Assembly (NCBI GenBank): GCA_032719365.1
Contig: CM064865.1
Span: 39,358,065-39,422,064, forward strand
DNA: 64,000 bases
From: Prinsepia uniflora
Taxonomy: Eukaryota > Streptophyta > Magnoliopsida > Rosales > Rosaceae
Reading direction: 5' to 3'
The position numbers and the translations under genes were made by a program. Below the pieces are notes generated by a model that was given only the letters and a program-made list of their open reading frames with translations, was not told the DNA's origin and did no database searches. This document shows, piece by piece, positions 1 to 8,787 of the stretch (the first letter of the stretch is position 1; the number at the start of each line of letters is the position of its first letter).

Positions 1-190
1 AAATTGAATTAATGGATTTGTGATGTTTTCGGATATGATTTTACGGATTTGCGTGTATTGAATTATTTAATGATTTTACGGATTGACGAGAAATGAGATT
101 TGGGCATGTGGACCCGTGATGATGGTTTTTGATATGGTTTTGATACTTGATTTAAATTAATGCTTTTGATTGTGTTTTGATGTTTGATGA

Positions 191-346
191 CTCCAGATGT
201 GTAATTCCTGGAGGGACTCCAGATGCGTAATTCCTGGAGAGACCGGATGTGTAATTCCCGGAGAGGCTGGATGTGTAATTCCCAGCAATGGATGACGACT
301 CTGGATGTGTAATTCCCAGAGGATCCTCGGATGTGTAATTCCCGAG
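191..346 (+). repeat. Array of six hairpin units with GATGTGTAATTCC loops
   Basis: Six units each carry the near-constant core GATGTGTAATTCC (one has GATGCGTAATTCC). The flanks of each unit are complementary and differ from unit to unit: CTCCA/TGGAG twice, then CCGG/CCGG, GCTGG/CCAGC, CTCTGG/CCAGAG and CTCGG/CCGAG. A related array runs in the opposite orientation at 51606-51889. Changing stems around a fixed loop is the pattern expected of conserved structure. Confidence 0.85.
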
Positions 347-634
347 TTATATGCTTTATTATATGGTGAACTGATTTTATAAAGTGATTTAAATGATTCA
401 AATGTTTTCACATGTTGGGCTTAAGAGCCGGATTTGTTGTTATTCATGTGTTTTATCCTATGCATGCATGGTTTGAAAACTGGAGGGTAACAGATGTGTT
501 TCAAATGTATTTTTCAATGATATTATTTTTGTCCACTCACACCTTTGTTTTTTATGACCCTCCAGGCCGTGGCACAACGTTCGGGGCTGATCTCGAGGCG
601 GAGGCATGAGCAGAAATCAGTATAGTTATCCCTG

Positions 635-685
635 GTCTGACAGGCGCTGAAGGGTACTTTCGGGACTTCAGTTGACTTGTCAGAC
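635..685 (+). repeat. Nested stem-loop near LTR 3' end
   Basis: GTCTGACA at 635-642 pairs with TGTCAGAC at 678-685. Inside it CTGAAG at 647-652 pairs with CTTCAG at 666-671. The same outer stem occurs at the equivalent place in LTRs at 24391, 39533, 40519, 51300 and 62476, with different loops. The position, just before the LTR end, is where a retroelement places its RNA 3' end; a role there is inference. Confidence 0.75.
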
Positions 686-736
686 GGAGCAGGACCAGTC
701 ACGGTTATCGAGGTCCAGTTGGGACGGGTCCTGTCA

Positions 737-1291
737 GTGGGGGTCGAACATTGTATCATATGTTCTGGTTGTGTCGGACTTGTGATGGTCCGGATGGTTG
801 TTTACGATAACGATATGGTATATGGATGGGCATGTTGGGCCCAGGATAAACTTGACCGGAGGATAGGGGCTCAGATTAGTGACCTTTGGATTTTTGGACA
901 TCGAGTGAGACTCAGAGGGAGTCTGGAATTGGTTTAGTGTGTGTTGAGAGATCCTGAATAGGATGTGGTTCGCCTAGGGATGTTTTCTAGGTGAACGGAT
1001 ATGCCAGTGGTGGCATTGATGTTAGTGAATGTTGAATTCAGACTCGAGAGGAGTCGAGACATTGGACTTGGACTTAATAGGAGTCAGAAGTTGGTTTAGG
1101 ACTCTGGATGACTCATGATGTGATATTAGGGCTTGGGACGAGCCGGGAAAGATGGAAAAAGTGGTTATGGTTACACATAACGAGCGAGGGTTCATGTGAG
1201 AACCCAAGGTGTTGATATAAATTTAGTCTCAATGATTTTGTGGAGAGGTACATCCGAATTTCGGGGACGAAATTCCTTAAGGGGGGAAGGT
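737..1291 (+). mobile_element. Short interior remnant of deleted LTR element
   Basis: About 555 bp lie between the LTR end at 736 and the LTR start at 1292. The stretch carries no gag or pol similarity and no primer site. Its right end has the GGACGAAATTCC motif followed by a polypurine tract, as at the 3' end of many plant Ty3/gypsy chromoviruses (Del/Tekay-like). Most of the interior is therefore deleted. Confidence 0.65.
1279..1290 (+). other. Polypurine tract, plus-strand element
   Basis: The purine run AAGGGGGGAAGG lies one base before the LTR start TGTGACGACC at 1292. That is the expected place for priming plus-strand DNA synthesis, and it fixes the orientation as left to right. Confidence 0.85.
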
Positions 1292-2680
1292 TGTGACGAC
1301 CGGGAAATTCGAAAAAGGAAAATTTGGAAAATTTGAAGGAAATGACATTTTTGCCCCTTGTTATAAGGGCCGAAAGTTGACTTTTTGATCGGGACCTTGT
1401 TTGGACTTTCCGTAAGTACCGTTGGATAGGTCTCGGGACGCTGAATCCGTAGACAAGCGGCATGCGTCAATCGGAGTTCGGATGTGAAAGTTATGGATCT
1501 AGAATTGTGAGGGGCATTTTGGTAATTAACCAAGGAAGGGCAAAATGGTAATTTTCCGCCGCAGGGTGATTAGGACGGTTACAGTGGCCGATTCAGCTAA
1601 TTTGGATGAGGATTGGTCACTTGGTGACACTTGTCACCATAATTGAAAGATTAGTGGCTTTGCTGCTTGAAATTGAAAATAGGACAATATATCATACATG
1701 TCCAGTATTCATCAAAATGGAACCTGAGACGTTGAGAGACACACAGAGAGATTAAAACTAGACTTCAGAAAGAAAAAGGAAGAGGAAATTTGAAGAACTT
1801 AAGTAAAACACCCAAGAAAAACCCGAGACCGAGATTCTTGAAATTCGAATTGATTCATTTTCGAATTGGAACTTATGGACCACGATTTCTGTAATCGACC
1901 TCGAATTCAGATTTCTGGGGTTGAGGCGAGTGGAACCAAACTAAATTTGAAGGGAATTGGTGTTCATTTGGCTCTGAACAGACCTGGTGATAGAAAAGAA
2001 ATTTGAGGTATTAGTTGTGATCTTGGAGAGATTAAACGGTGGAATTGGGCTCGAAAACAGGTTTATCATAGTCCAACGAAGCTTATTGATGCATCAATTA
2101 AAGGAAAACAATCGATTTTGAATGATCGATTGTTCGATTATCATAGTGGAATTGGGCTCAGTGTTCTTCGAATAATCGAGTTCGAACAGACGGATTAAGG
2201 TATGTTTAATCCAAATTGATGTTACATACCCATAATTAAGTTGTTTACGAAGCTAATAGAATGTTCAATTGCTGAAATGGATGTCGAATTGATAGGGATT
2301 GAACCGGATCACCTCGAGGGTTGCCGGATCTATTTTACACTTAAACGGGTGAAGGTGGTGACACTGCAGCAGGCGCGTGAGTTTCACGCGCAACCCCTCA
2401 CGGCGGCGCGTGAGGGCGCGTGGGCTCGGTTCCCGAAGATTCAAGATTCCTGGAAAGTGTCGAAAATTACAGAAACGCGTGCAACTTGGAAAGCGAGCAG
2501 ATTGGACGGTCGTGGCAGGATGTTCGGGGCTGATCGAAAGGCGGAGGCATGAGCGGAAATCAGTACAGTTATTCCTGGTTGGACAGGTGCTGAAGGGTAG
2601 TTTCGGGACTTCAGTTGACTTGTCAGACGGGAGCAGGACCGGACACAGTTATCAAAGTCCAGTTGAGACGGGTCCTGTCA
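1292..2680 (+). mobile_element. TGTAACG-type LTR with central deletion
   Basis: It starts TGTGACGACCGG right after the polypurine tract and ends GGGTCCTGTCA. At 1389 bp it is about half the length of intact relatives (2.8-3.3 kb). It lacks the CATGCATG modules and the hairpin array; the break lies near 2505, where upstream LTR sequence meets the terminal 170 bp shared with the copy at 1-736. It abuts the 3' non-coding part of the Athila-type element, so it probably inserted there. The partner flank is outside the window, so TCAAA at 2681 cannot be confirmed as a target duplication. Confidence 0.75.
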
Positions 2681-3179
2681 TCAAAGATCTCACAATGGTA
2701 GTCTCCACTAATTTTCTAAGCATGCTCAAATTCAATTGTTTTGGTTGCTTATTCACTTGATTATGGTATTGTGAAGTGCAAGTGTGAATTCAATGGCAAT
2801 GGAAACCATTCTTAGTAAGTACAAGAAATTCTCATGTTCTATATATTCATATTAACTTGTTTAGACATAAAAACTAGCATCAGAAAACAAAAAACAGCAA
2901 AGAAAACAAAACAAAAAACAAAAAACAGAAAGGAATTAAGAGCAAAAATAAAAAAACAGCAAGGCAATCAAAACAGAAACTGAGTTGTGTACTCCTAAAC
3001 TTAAGTCCAATACCCCCAAACCTAAATGAAAAATTCTCCTCAATGTTTTGAGCATAAAAGGAAGACACATTCATTAGTTAGAAGGTGAAAAACGTCCATA
3101 AGAAAAAGGGAACAAACCAGGGCTAGGTTGCCTCCTAGGAGCGCTTGATTTAACGTCTAGGCGTGATGAGGATAGCCGC
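2681..3179 (-). mobile_element. Athila 3' non-coding region downstream of integrase
   Basis: Minus-strand sequence after the integrase stop. It includes a GGAGGCAACCTAGCC segment near 3120 and TTTGGGGGTATTGG near 3014, both of the kind found after integrase in plant Athila/Tat elements. The stretch 2880-2960 is A-rich on the plus strand. I see no coding sequence in it. Confidence 0.6.
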
Positions 3180-4418
3180 TCATGAGCGAGGAGGTGCAGG
3201 GGCCTCGGGGGCCTCAAGGGGGATGGGAGATGTCCCATAGTAGTGCTTGAGTCTATGGCCATTCAACTTGAAGGGTTCTTGCTTAACCTGATGTTGAATT
3301 TCAGTTGGACCATGAAGAAAAACTTTGGTGATAATGAAAAGACCAGACCAGCGAGAACGTAACTTAACGGGAAACAACTTGAGTCGAGAGTTGAAGAGCA
3401 TGACTTGTTGGAAAACTTGAAGGACCTTCCTTTGAATTTTCTTATCATGAAAGACCTTGGTCTTCTCCTTGTAAATTCGTGAGCTTTCATATGCCTCATT
3501 GTGAAGTTCATCGAGCTCATTAAGTTGCAACCTTCGGTGAATTCCAGCAGCGTCTAGGTCCATGTTCATGCACTTAACCGCCCAAAAACCCTTGTGTTTA
3601 AGCTCTACAGGTAGATGACAATCTTTACCAAAGACTAATCGAAAAGGGGACATACCTAAAGGTGTCTTGAAAGTCGTCCTATAAGCCCAAAGTGCATCGT
3701 GCAACCTTAAGGACCAATCCTTGCGGCTAGGATGAGCTGTCTTTTCAAGTATCGCTTTGATCTTCCTATTGGACACTTCGGCTTGCCCACTTATTTGAGG
3801 ATGGTAGGGGGTGGATACTCTGTGATTTACACCATACTTCTTCTTCAAAGCCTCAAAAGAACGATTGCAAAAGTGGGAGCCTCCATCGCTTATGATGGCC
3901 CTTGGTGCACCAAACCTAGCTAGAATATGGTTTTGAATGAAACTCACAACAATCTTAGCATCATTAGTTTTAGTGGCAAGTGACTCAACCCATTTAGATA
4001 CATAATCCAAAGCAAGAAATATGTAAACATTACCAAAAGAATTAGGGAAAGGCCCCATGAAATCAATGCCCCAAATATCAAAGATCTCAACAACTAAAAT
4101 CGGGTTCAAAGGCATTTGATTCCTAGGACCTATGTTACCTTGCCTTTGGCATCTATCACATGTGAGTATGAATTCATGAGCATCCTTGAAGAGTGTGGGC
4201 CAATAGAAACCACTTTGAAGGACTTTATACGCTGTTTTCTTAGCCCCAAAGTGACCTCCACACGCAAAAGAATGACAAAATTCAAGGAAAGAACGTACCT
4301 CACAATCGGGAATGCATCGTCGAATGATTTGATTCGGGCAATGTTTCCATAGATAGGGCTCGTCCCAAATGTAATACCTAGCTTGCTTAGCAAGCTTATT
4401 CCTTTGGTACCTGCTCAA
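3180..4418 (-). CDS. pol: Ty3/gypsy integrase domain (Athila-like)
   Basis: This 412-codon frame encodes the integrase that would insert element cDNA into the chromosome. The N-terminal zinc-binding module is seen as CHSFACGGHFG followed by CDRC (roughly residues 48-90). The catalytic core shows the Asp in WGIDFMGPFP, the Asp in ISDGGSHF and the Glu in GQAEVSNRKIK, i.e. a complete D,D,E set. The C-terminal part has RSRWSGLFII, where other families have a GPY/F-like fold. The frame stays open to the end, but RNase H upstream is in another frame, with a shift near 4420 and stop codons between them. The Met at the start is therefore internal to the polyprotein, not a true start. Confidence 0.9.
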   Translation of the reverse strand: MSRYQRNKLAKQARYYIWDEPYLWKHCPNQIIRRCIPDCEVRSFLEFCHSFACGGHFGAKKTAYKVLQSGFYWPTLFKDAHEFILTCDRCQRQGNIGPRNQMPLNPILVVEIFDIWGIDFMGPFPNSFGNVYIFLALDYVSKWVESLATKTNDAKIVVSFIQNHILARFGAPRAIISDGGSHFCNRSFEALKKKYGVNHRVSTPYHPQISGQAEVSNRKIKAILEKTAHPSRKDWSLRLHDALWAYRTTFKTPLGMSPFRLVFGKDCHLPVELKHKGFWAVKCMNMDLDAAGIHRRLQLNELDELHNEAYESSRIYKEKTKVFHDKKIQRKVLQVFQQVMLFNSRLKLFPVKLRSRWSGLFIITKVFLHGPTEIQHQVKQEPFKLNGHRLKHYYGTSPIPLEAPEAPAPPRS

Positions 4419-4642
4419 AAAAGAAGGGATTGCTTGGTTACAATAAAATTAATCAAATCAGCTTACCATGGATCGATTGCTTCAATGCTGAAAAGTTGTT
4501 CGTCAAGGAATGTCTCGTGCAAGGGCAAGTGATCCTCTTCTTCATTCGATCCATGGATGAGACGACTCATATGATCACCAAATAAATTCTCACTCCCCTT
4601 TTTGTCTTGAATTTCCAAGTCAAACTCTTGAAGGAGAAGCAT

Positions 4643-5104
4643 CTATCGCAACAATCTAGGCTTTGCATCCTTTTTGCTCAACAAATATTTCAACGCTGCG
4701 TGATCGGTGTAAACTATGACCTTTGTTTGAATCAAGTAACTCCGAAATTTTTCTAGGGAAAAGATGACAGCAATAAACTCCTTTTCAGTTGTAGAATAGT
4801 TCAATTGGGCATCATTAAGGGTTCGGCTTGCATAGTATATGACATGAGGAAGTTTATCACGTCGCTGTCCCAAAACAGCACCTACTGCAAAATCTGAAGC
4901 ATCGCATATAAGTTCGAATGGAAGGTCCCAATTGGGGGGCATAATGATAGTGGAGCTCATGAGCTTTTCCTTTAAAGTGTCAAAAGCCTCCCTACATTCT
5001 CTATCAAAGTTAAACACAGCATCCTTAGCAAGCAAAGCACACATAAGTCGAGATACCTTGCTGAAATCCTGAATGAACCTCATGTAAAATCCAGCGTGTC
5101 CCAA
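4643..5104 (-). pseudogene. pol: RT connection and RNase H domain, frame-broken
   Basis: The 153-codon open stretch covers the end of RT and RNase H, which removes the RNA strand during reverse transcription. RNase H residues are present: Asp in CDASDFAVGAVLG, Glu in TEKEF and Asp in YTDHAALKYL. It is cut off upstream by a stop after VERLP at 5134 and downstream by a stop after KPRLLR at 4643. The next residues (LLLQEFDLEIQDKKG) continue in frame beyond the stop, which shows a point mutation rather than the true end. It lies between RT and integrase in the expected order. Confidence 0.9.
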
Positions 5105-5133
5105 TAAAGATCCAACCTCTTTGACCGTGGTTG

Positions 5134-5740
5134 TTATGGTAATCTCTCTACAACATCCAACTTAGCCTTATCCACCTCAATACCCTTGCTAGAAATCACG
5201 TGGCCCAAGACAATACCTTGTTGAACAATGAAGTGACACTTTTCCCAATTCAGCACTAGGTTACTTTCTTCGCAACGTTCAAGTACCTGGGAAAGATTAA
5301 TCAAACACAACTCAAATGAATGCTCAAAAAAAGATAAATCATCCATAAATACCTCAATGATATCCTCAACCATATCTGAAAAGATACTCATCATACACCT
5401 TTGAAAAGTGACCGGTGCGTTCCATAGACCAAAGGGCATGCGCCGGTAAGCGAATGTTCCATAGGAGCAGATGAATGGCATTTATTCTTGATCTTCTGGG
5501 GCAATTGGAATCTGGTTATACCCAGAATATCCATCTAGGAAACAATAATGAGAATTACTTGGAAAACGTTCCAACATTTGATCAATAAAAGGAAAGGTAA
5601 AGTGATCCTTACGAGTGGTAGTGTTGAGCCTTCGGTAATCAATGCATACTCTCCAACCTGTGTATCCTTTGGGGTACAAGCTCATCATTTTCATTCTTAA
5701 CCACAGTGATTCCACTCTTTTTAGGCACTACTTGCACTGA
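5134..5740 (-). pseudogene. pol: Reverse transcriptase, central and C-terminal part, broken
   Basis: Two open stretches (5715-5482 and 5481-5134) are separated by a single stop codon after APEDQE. RT motifs are clear: WRVCIDYRRLN, then GYSGYNQIPIAPED, YGTFAYRRMPFGL, and the catalytic FMDD (the YxDD box with Phe, as usual in this lineage). A frameshift near 5660 separates VKNENDELVP from TGWRVC. The upstream part of the RT lies 9.2 kb away at 14909-15384 because another element has inserted here. Confidence 0.9.
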
Positions 5741-5745
5741 ACTTA
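5741..5745. repeat. Target-site duplication ACTTA, left copy
   Basis: ACTTA here and ACTTA at 14904-14908 flank the inserted element. Five base pairs is the usual length for Ty3/gypsy integrases. The Athila RT frame can be followed on both sides, which confirms the insertion point independently. Confidence 0.95.
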
Positions 5746-6330
5746 TGACAGGACCGCCCCCAGAAGGGGCATCAAAGACCGTGCCCGGTCCTGCTCCCGT
5801 CTGGCAAGTCGACTGAAATACCCAAGTTTACCCTCAGTACGTGCGAGACCAGGGATAGCCACATGTGCTTACTCATGCCTCCGCCCCTCGTACAGCCTCG
5901 AACAACGCGCCACGACCTGGAGGGTCAATAAAAACCAAAAGGTGTGAGTGGACAAAAATTAAATCAGTTTAGCAAAACAGTTACAACAAGCGTTTTTACC
6001 CTCCGCGTAAAACGAATGCATGCATACAAAAATCATTTCGCAATCGGTTAAGGTTTTCCACATAAGAAAAACTGTGTATCAAATTCCAACCTAAGGGAAA
6101 ACTCGTATGAACCACAAAATCATTTTTCCTTTCTCAACCATCGGGTCTTAGCCCGCAATCGTAATCACTGGGCCGCAGCCCAAAACCACGAATCAAACCA
6201 AATGCACAACAGGATCCAAAACCAACAACCATATACCGGGCCACTGCCCAACTCAACTGAAACATCAAAAATCATCAATAAATCACAAGTCAATCATTTT
6301 GCTGGGTATCAAGTGCGCCCGAGTCTTTAA

Positions 6331-6606
6331 ACTCAAAAACATGCGCATAAACAGGCCTTCCCGGGATATCAACGAGTCTTTAAACTCAAAACATAATCAA
6401 TAGGCCTCGGGGGTATCACAGTAACCGAGTCTTTAAACTCACGAGTCTTTAAACTCATTAAGGGCCCTCCCCCGTCATCAATTAACCGAGTCTTTAAACT
6501 CAAAACGTGCTCCAGCAATAGCACCGGGTTTTTAAACCCAAAACAGTTTTCAAACACAACAACGGGTCTTTAAACCCAAAGCAGATTTCAACGGGTCTTT
6601 AAACCC
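6331..6606 (-). repeat. Hairpin array with CTTTAA loops
   Basis: Repeated units read GAGTCTTTAAACTC or GGGTCTTTAAACCC. The core CTTTAA (once TTTTAA) is constant while the 4-bp stem switches between GAGT/ACTC and GGGT/ACCC, so pairing is kept. About eight units are spaced irregularly by 15-60 bp. The same array is at 12221-12506 and, in a different LTR, at 47364-47602. Confidence 0.88.
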
Positions 6607-8569
6607 CAAAACAGTTTATCAATCACGACAACGTGGGATCCATCCCCAAAATCATATTTTTCACAACAGGACCCATGGTCCGAATTTCCACATTCATTTT
6701 CCCCAAATCAGACTTTACCAACATAATCAAATTATCATGAAACACGGGGCATGCAAAATCAGACCAAATCACTTTATTAAATCCTTTTTCATTCCCGAAT
6801 TCGAATTCGCAATAATGATTCCGTAAGCCAGCATCCGGAAGCATCATCCCGAACCCAAACCAAGAATCCACTTAAAATTTCCGAAACCCGTAATCTTGTT
6901 CGTTAAAATTACTTTTATGCCCCGAGCATCAAGCCCGAAATCGTATTTTCCAAAATCCATTTTAATTCCTTGAAATCACTTCATTTCTCAAATCTCAGTA
7001 TCAAAACATCCGAACCACAATCATAATTACCAAAATCACGATCCAGGCAAAACGTACTCAAAACCCTCATTTAAAAATCCTCAAAATCACAAGTCTCATT
7101 TAAATTCCCCAATTCAAACATCAACAGTGATCAAATCAACATAACTCAAAATCTCGTAAAACGTGCAAATCCGAAACTTTCTCGAAAAACGTGTCAAAAT
7201 CGTAAGTCACACTCGCAAATCATAAACAACCTTTTAAAATCATTTTACACCCATTTCATATAACTTCTTCCATTAAACCATCATTAAGAATACGAGGGAC
7301 CGTAGTTTTCCGGGTCATTAAGGTCTCAAATATCAACATACAAATCCCCCATAATTTTCCGGGATTTAATTGATAATTAAAAACGAGACATAGACCTTCG
7401 GACCCTCGAAACAACATCGAAATGGTATCCGATAATTTCGAAACTAAAGCTAAAATGTTCGTTATAACGTATAGGATAAAAGTCGTGTTGACCGTACCTC
7501 GGGATTCGTGCCCACGCGCCGTCACGCGCCGCCGTGAGCTGCACGTGACAGCCACGCGCCAGCTACAGTAACTGTGAACAGTTCGCCTTCTTCGCCCGTT
7601 TCTTCTGGAAACGGGTCCTGCTACCCGCGCGACAACCCGTTTTAATTCCTATCAGTCCAGCCTCGATTACTCCAATTGAACATTTATTTACCTTCGATTC
7701 AAGTCTAATTACAGGTCTGAAATGTAAAGTCCATCAACACTTACCTCAAACCATCAATTCGAGTCTGGTTTCCCGAAGAACATCCGACTCTGCTCAGTCG
7801 ACCATGTCCCATGATTTCCGATGCCACTCATCAATTAATCACACCAGAAGCTTTGTACAGTCCCTAGGAACATATCTTCAATCTTAATTGCGTCCTCAAG
7901 CCCCTCAACTTCCACGACTCAACTTCAATTTTTTTCTGAACCTGCCGTGTCCGTCCCTGACTTCCCAGGGCATCATGCTTCGATCGCAAGGTTTGGATCG
8001 ACCAAGTGAGGTCCCAGAAGAGTTTTTCCAGCCTCAAATCGGCTTGGGCTCGCCTGCAAATCGAAATTGGATTTTCCCTCCCAAAATCAGTTTTCTTCGA
8101 ACTCGGTTTCCTCTCAACACTCAGGCCTCCCATTAGTTGGAAATGATCCCCAACACTCCTCCAATTGCTCTGATGATCAAACAAAACCCCAACACCCGTG
8201 GGAAGTCACTCTGGCCCTCCAGTGCAACTGTCCCCCGCAAGCTCCCAAAACCAGTTAAAAATGGCACCCGTGGCCTGCACTCCCACTCCAGGCGCGCAAC
8301 ATCAAGCTCGTGGCCTCAAATTTCCAACCCACAACTCCCACACTGATCAAGATTGCCTAAACAATTCCTCACGCAGTGCACGCCAAGTCCCACTCTCTGT
8401 TTTTCAATTCAGAAAACACACTAAGCCCATACACGGCTGCTGCACAAAATTGCAGCCAAAATTACCATTTTACCCTCAATTGACGATTTACCAAATTGCC
8501 CCTCACCATCCGTGACCCGTAACTTGGTCCCCCGATGTCCGTTCCACGCGTGCCGCCTGTCTATGAACT

Positions 8570-8593
8570 CGTGACGTCCCAAACTACGTCACG
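8570..8593. promoter_or_regulatory. Inverted TGACGT repeat in LTR upstream region
   Basis: CGTGACGT (8570-8577) and ACGTCACG (8586-8593) form a perfect 8-bp inverted repeat with an 8-bp spacer. TGACG is the core recognised by plant TGA/bZIP factors. The element lies about 180 bp inside the LTR start, where U3 promoter elements are expected. The same arrangement occurs at 14703, 26889, 34694 and 43246. A binding role is inference from the motif. Confidence 0.6.
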
Positions 8594-8770
8594 GTCATCG
8601 GGCAGAGTCCATTTGACCGCCCGAATAAAAAGTCAACGTTTTGCCCACAACTAGGGGCAAAACGGTCATTTTGCACCGTTCGTCCGAATTCGCCCAACTA
8701 ATCACCGATTAACCCCGCTAATCGTGATTAGTTAGTAATCTAATACCGAATTCCGGGACGGGTCGTTACA

Positions 8771-8787
8771 ATTTTCCCCCCCTAAAG
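8771..8787 (-). other. Polypurine tract of LARD-like element
   Basis: On the minus strand CTTTAGGGGGGGGAAAAT lies directly before the LTR start TGTAACGACC. Upstream is the GGGGACGAAATTC motif, shared with the tract at 1279 and typical of plant Del/Tekay-like gypsy elements. Confidence 0.88.

Larger units (their letters stand above)
1..736 (+). mobile_element. Partial TGTAACG-type LTR (left copy of deleted element)
   Basis: This is the 3' part of an LTR in plus orientation, cut by the window edge. It ends GACGGGTCCTGTCA, like the other LTRs of this superfamily. It contains the CATGCATG motif near 460, the GTCCACTCAC motif near 533, the segment ending CCCTCCAG near 565, and a terminal hairpin at 635-685. 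From about 570 to the end it matches the end of the LTR at 1292-2680, and in reverse complement the LTR starting at 51254. No tRNA-Met primer site follows it, so the junction with the interior is deleted or rearranged. Confidence 0.8.
5746..8770 (-). mobile_element. 3' LTR of the LARD-like element
   Basis: 3025 bp, running on the minus strand from TGTAACGACCCG (8770) to CCTGTCA (5746). It lacks a 234-bp segment present in the partner LTR at about 13205-13438. All relatives have that segment, so this copy carries a deletion near 7305. It carries hairpin units (6143-6245 and 6331-6606) and the TGACGT inverted repeat at 8570-8593. Short open frames inside it recur in the other LTR and have no recognisable product. 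Confidence 0.93.

Noticed and set aside
2241..2760. Open frames of 103 and 127 codons
   Set aside because: They run across the end of the LTR at 1292-2680 and into its flank; the shared part is repeat sequence without protein similarity.
6331..6606. CRISPR-like look of regular short repeats
   Set aside because: The repeats are 14 bp with irregular, short spacers, lie in an LTR of a plant retroelement, and recur in both LTR copies. There are no cas genes and the genome is eukaryotic.
7864..8515. Overlapping open frames of 60-106 codons shared with 13997-14648
   Set aside because: They recur only because the two LTRs are copies. They overlap in several frames on both strands and show no family motif.
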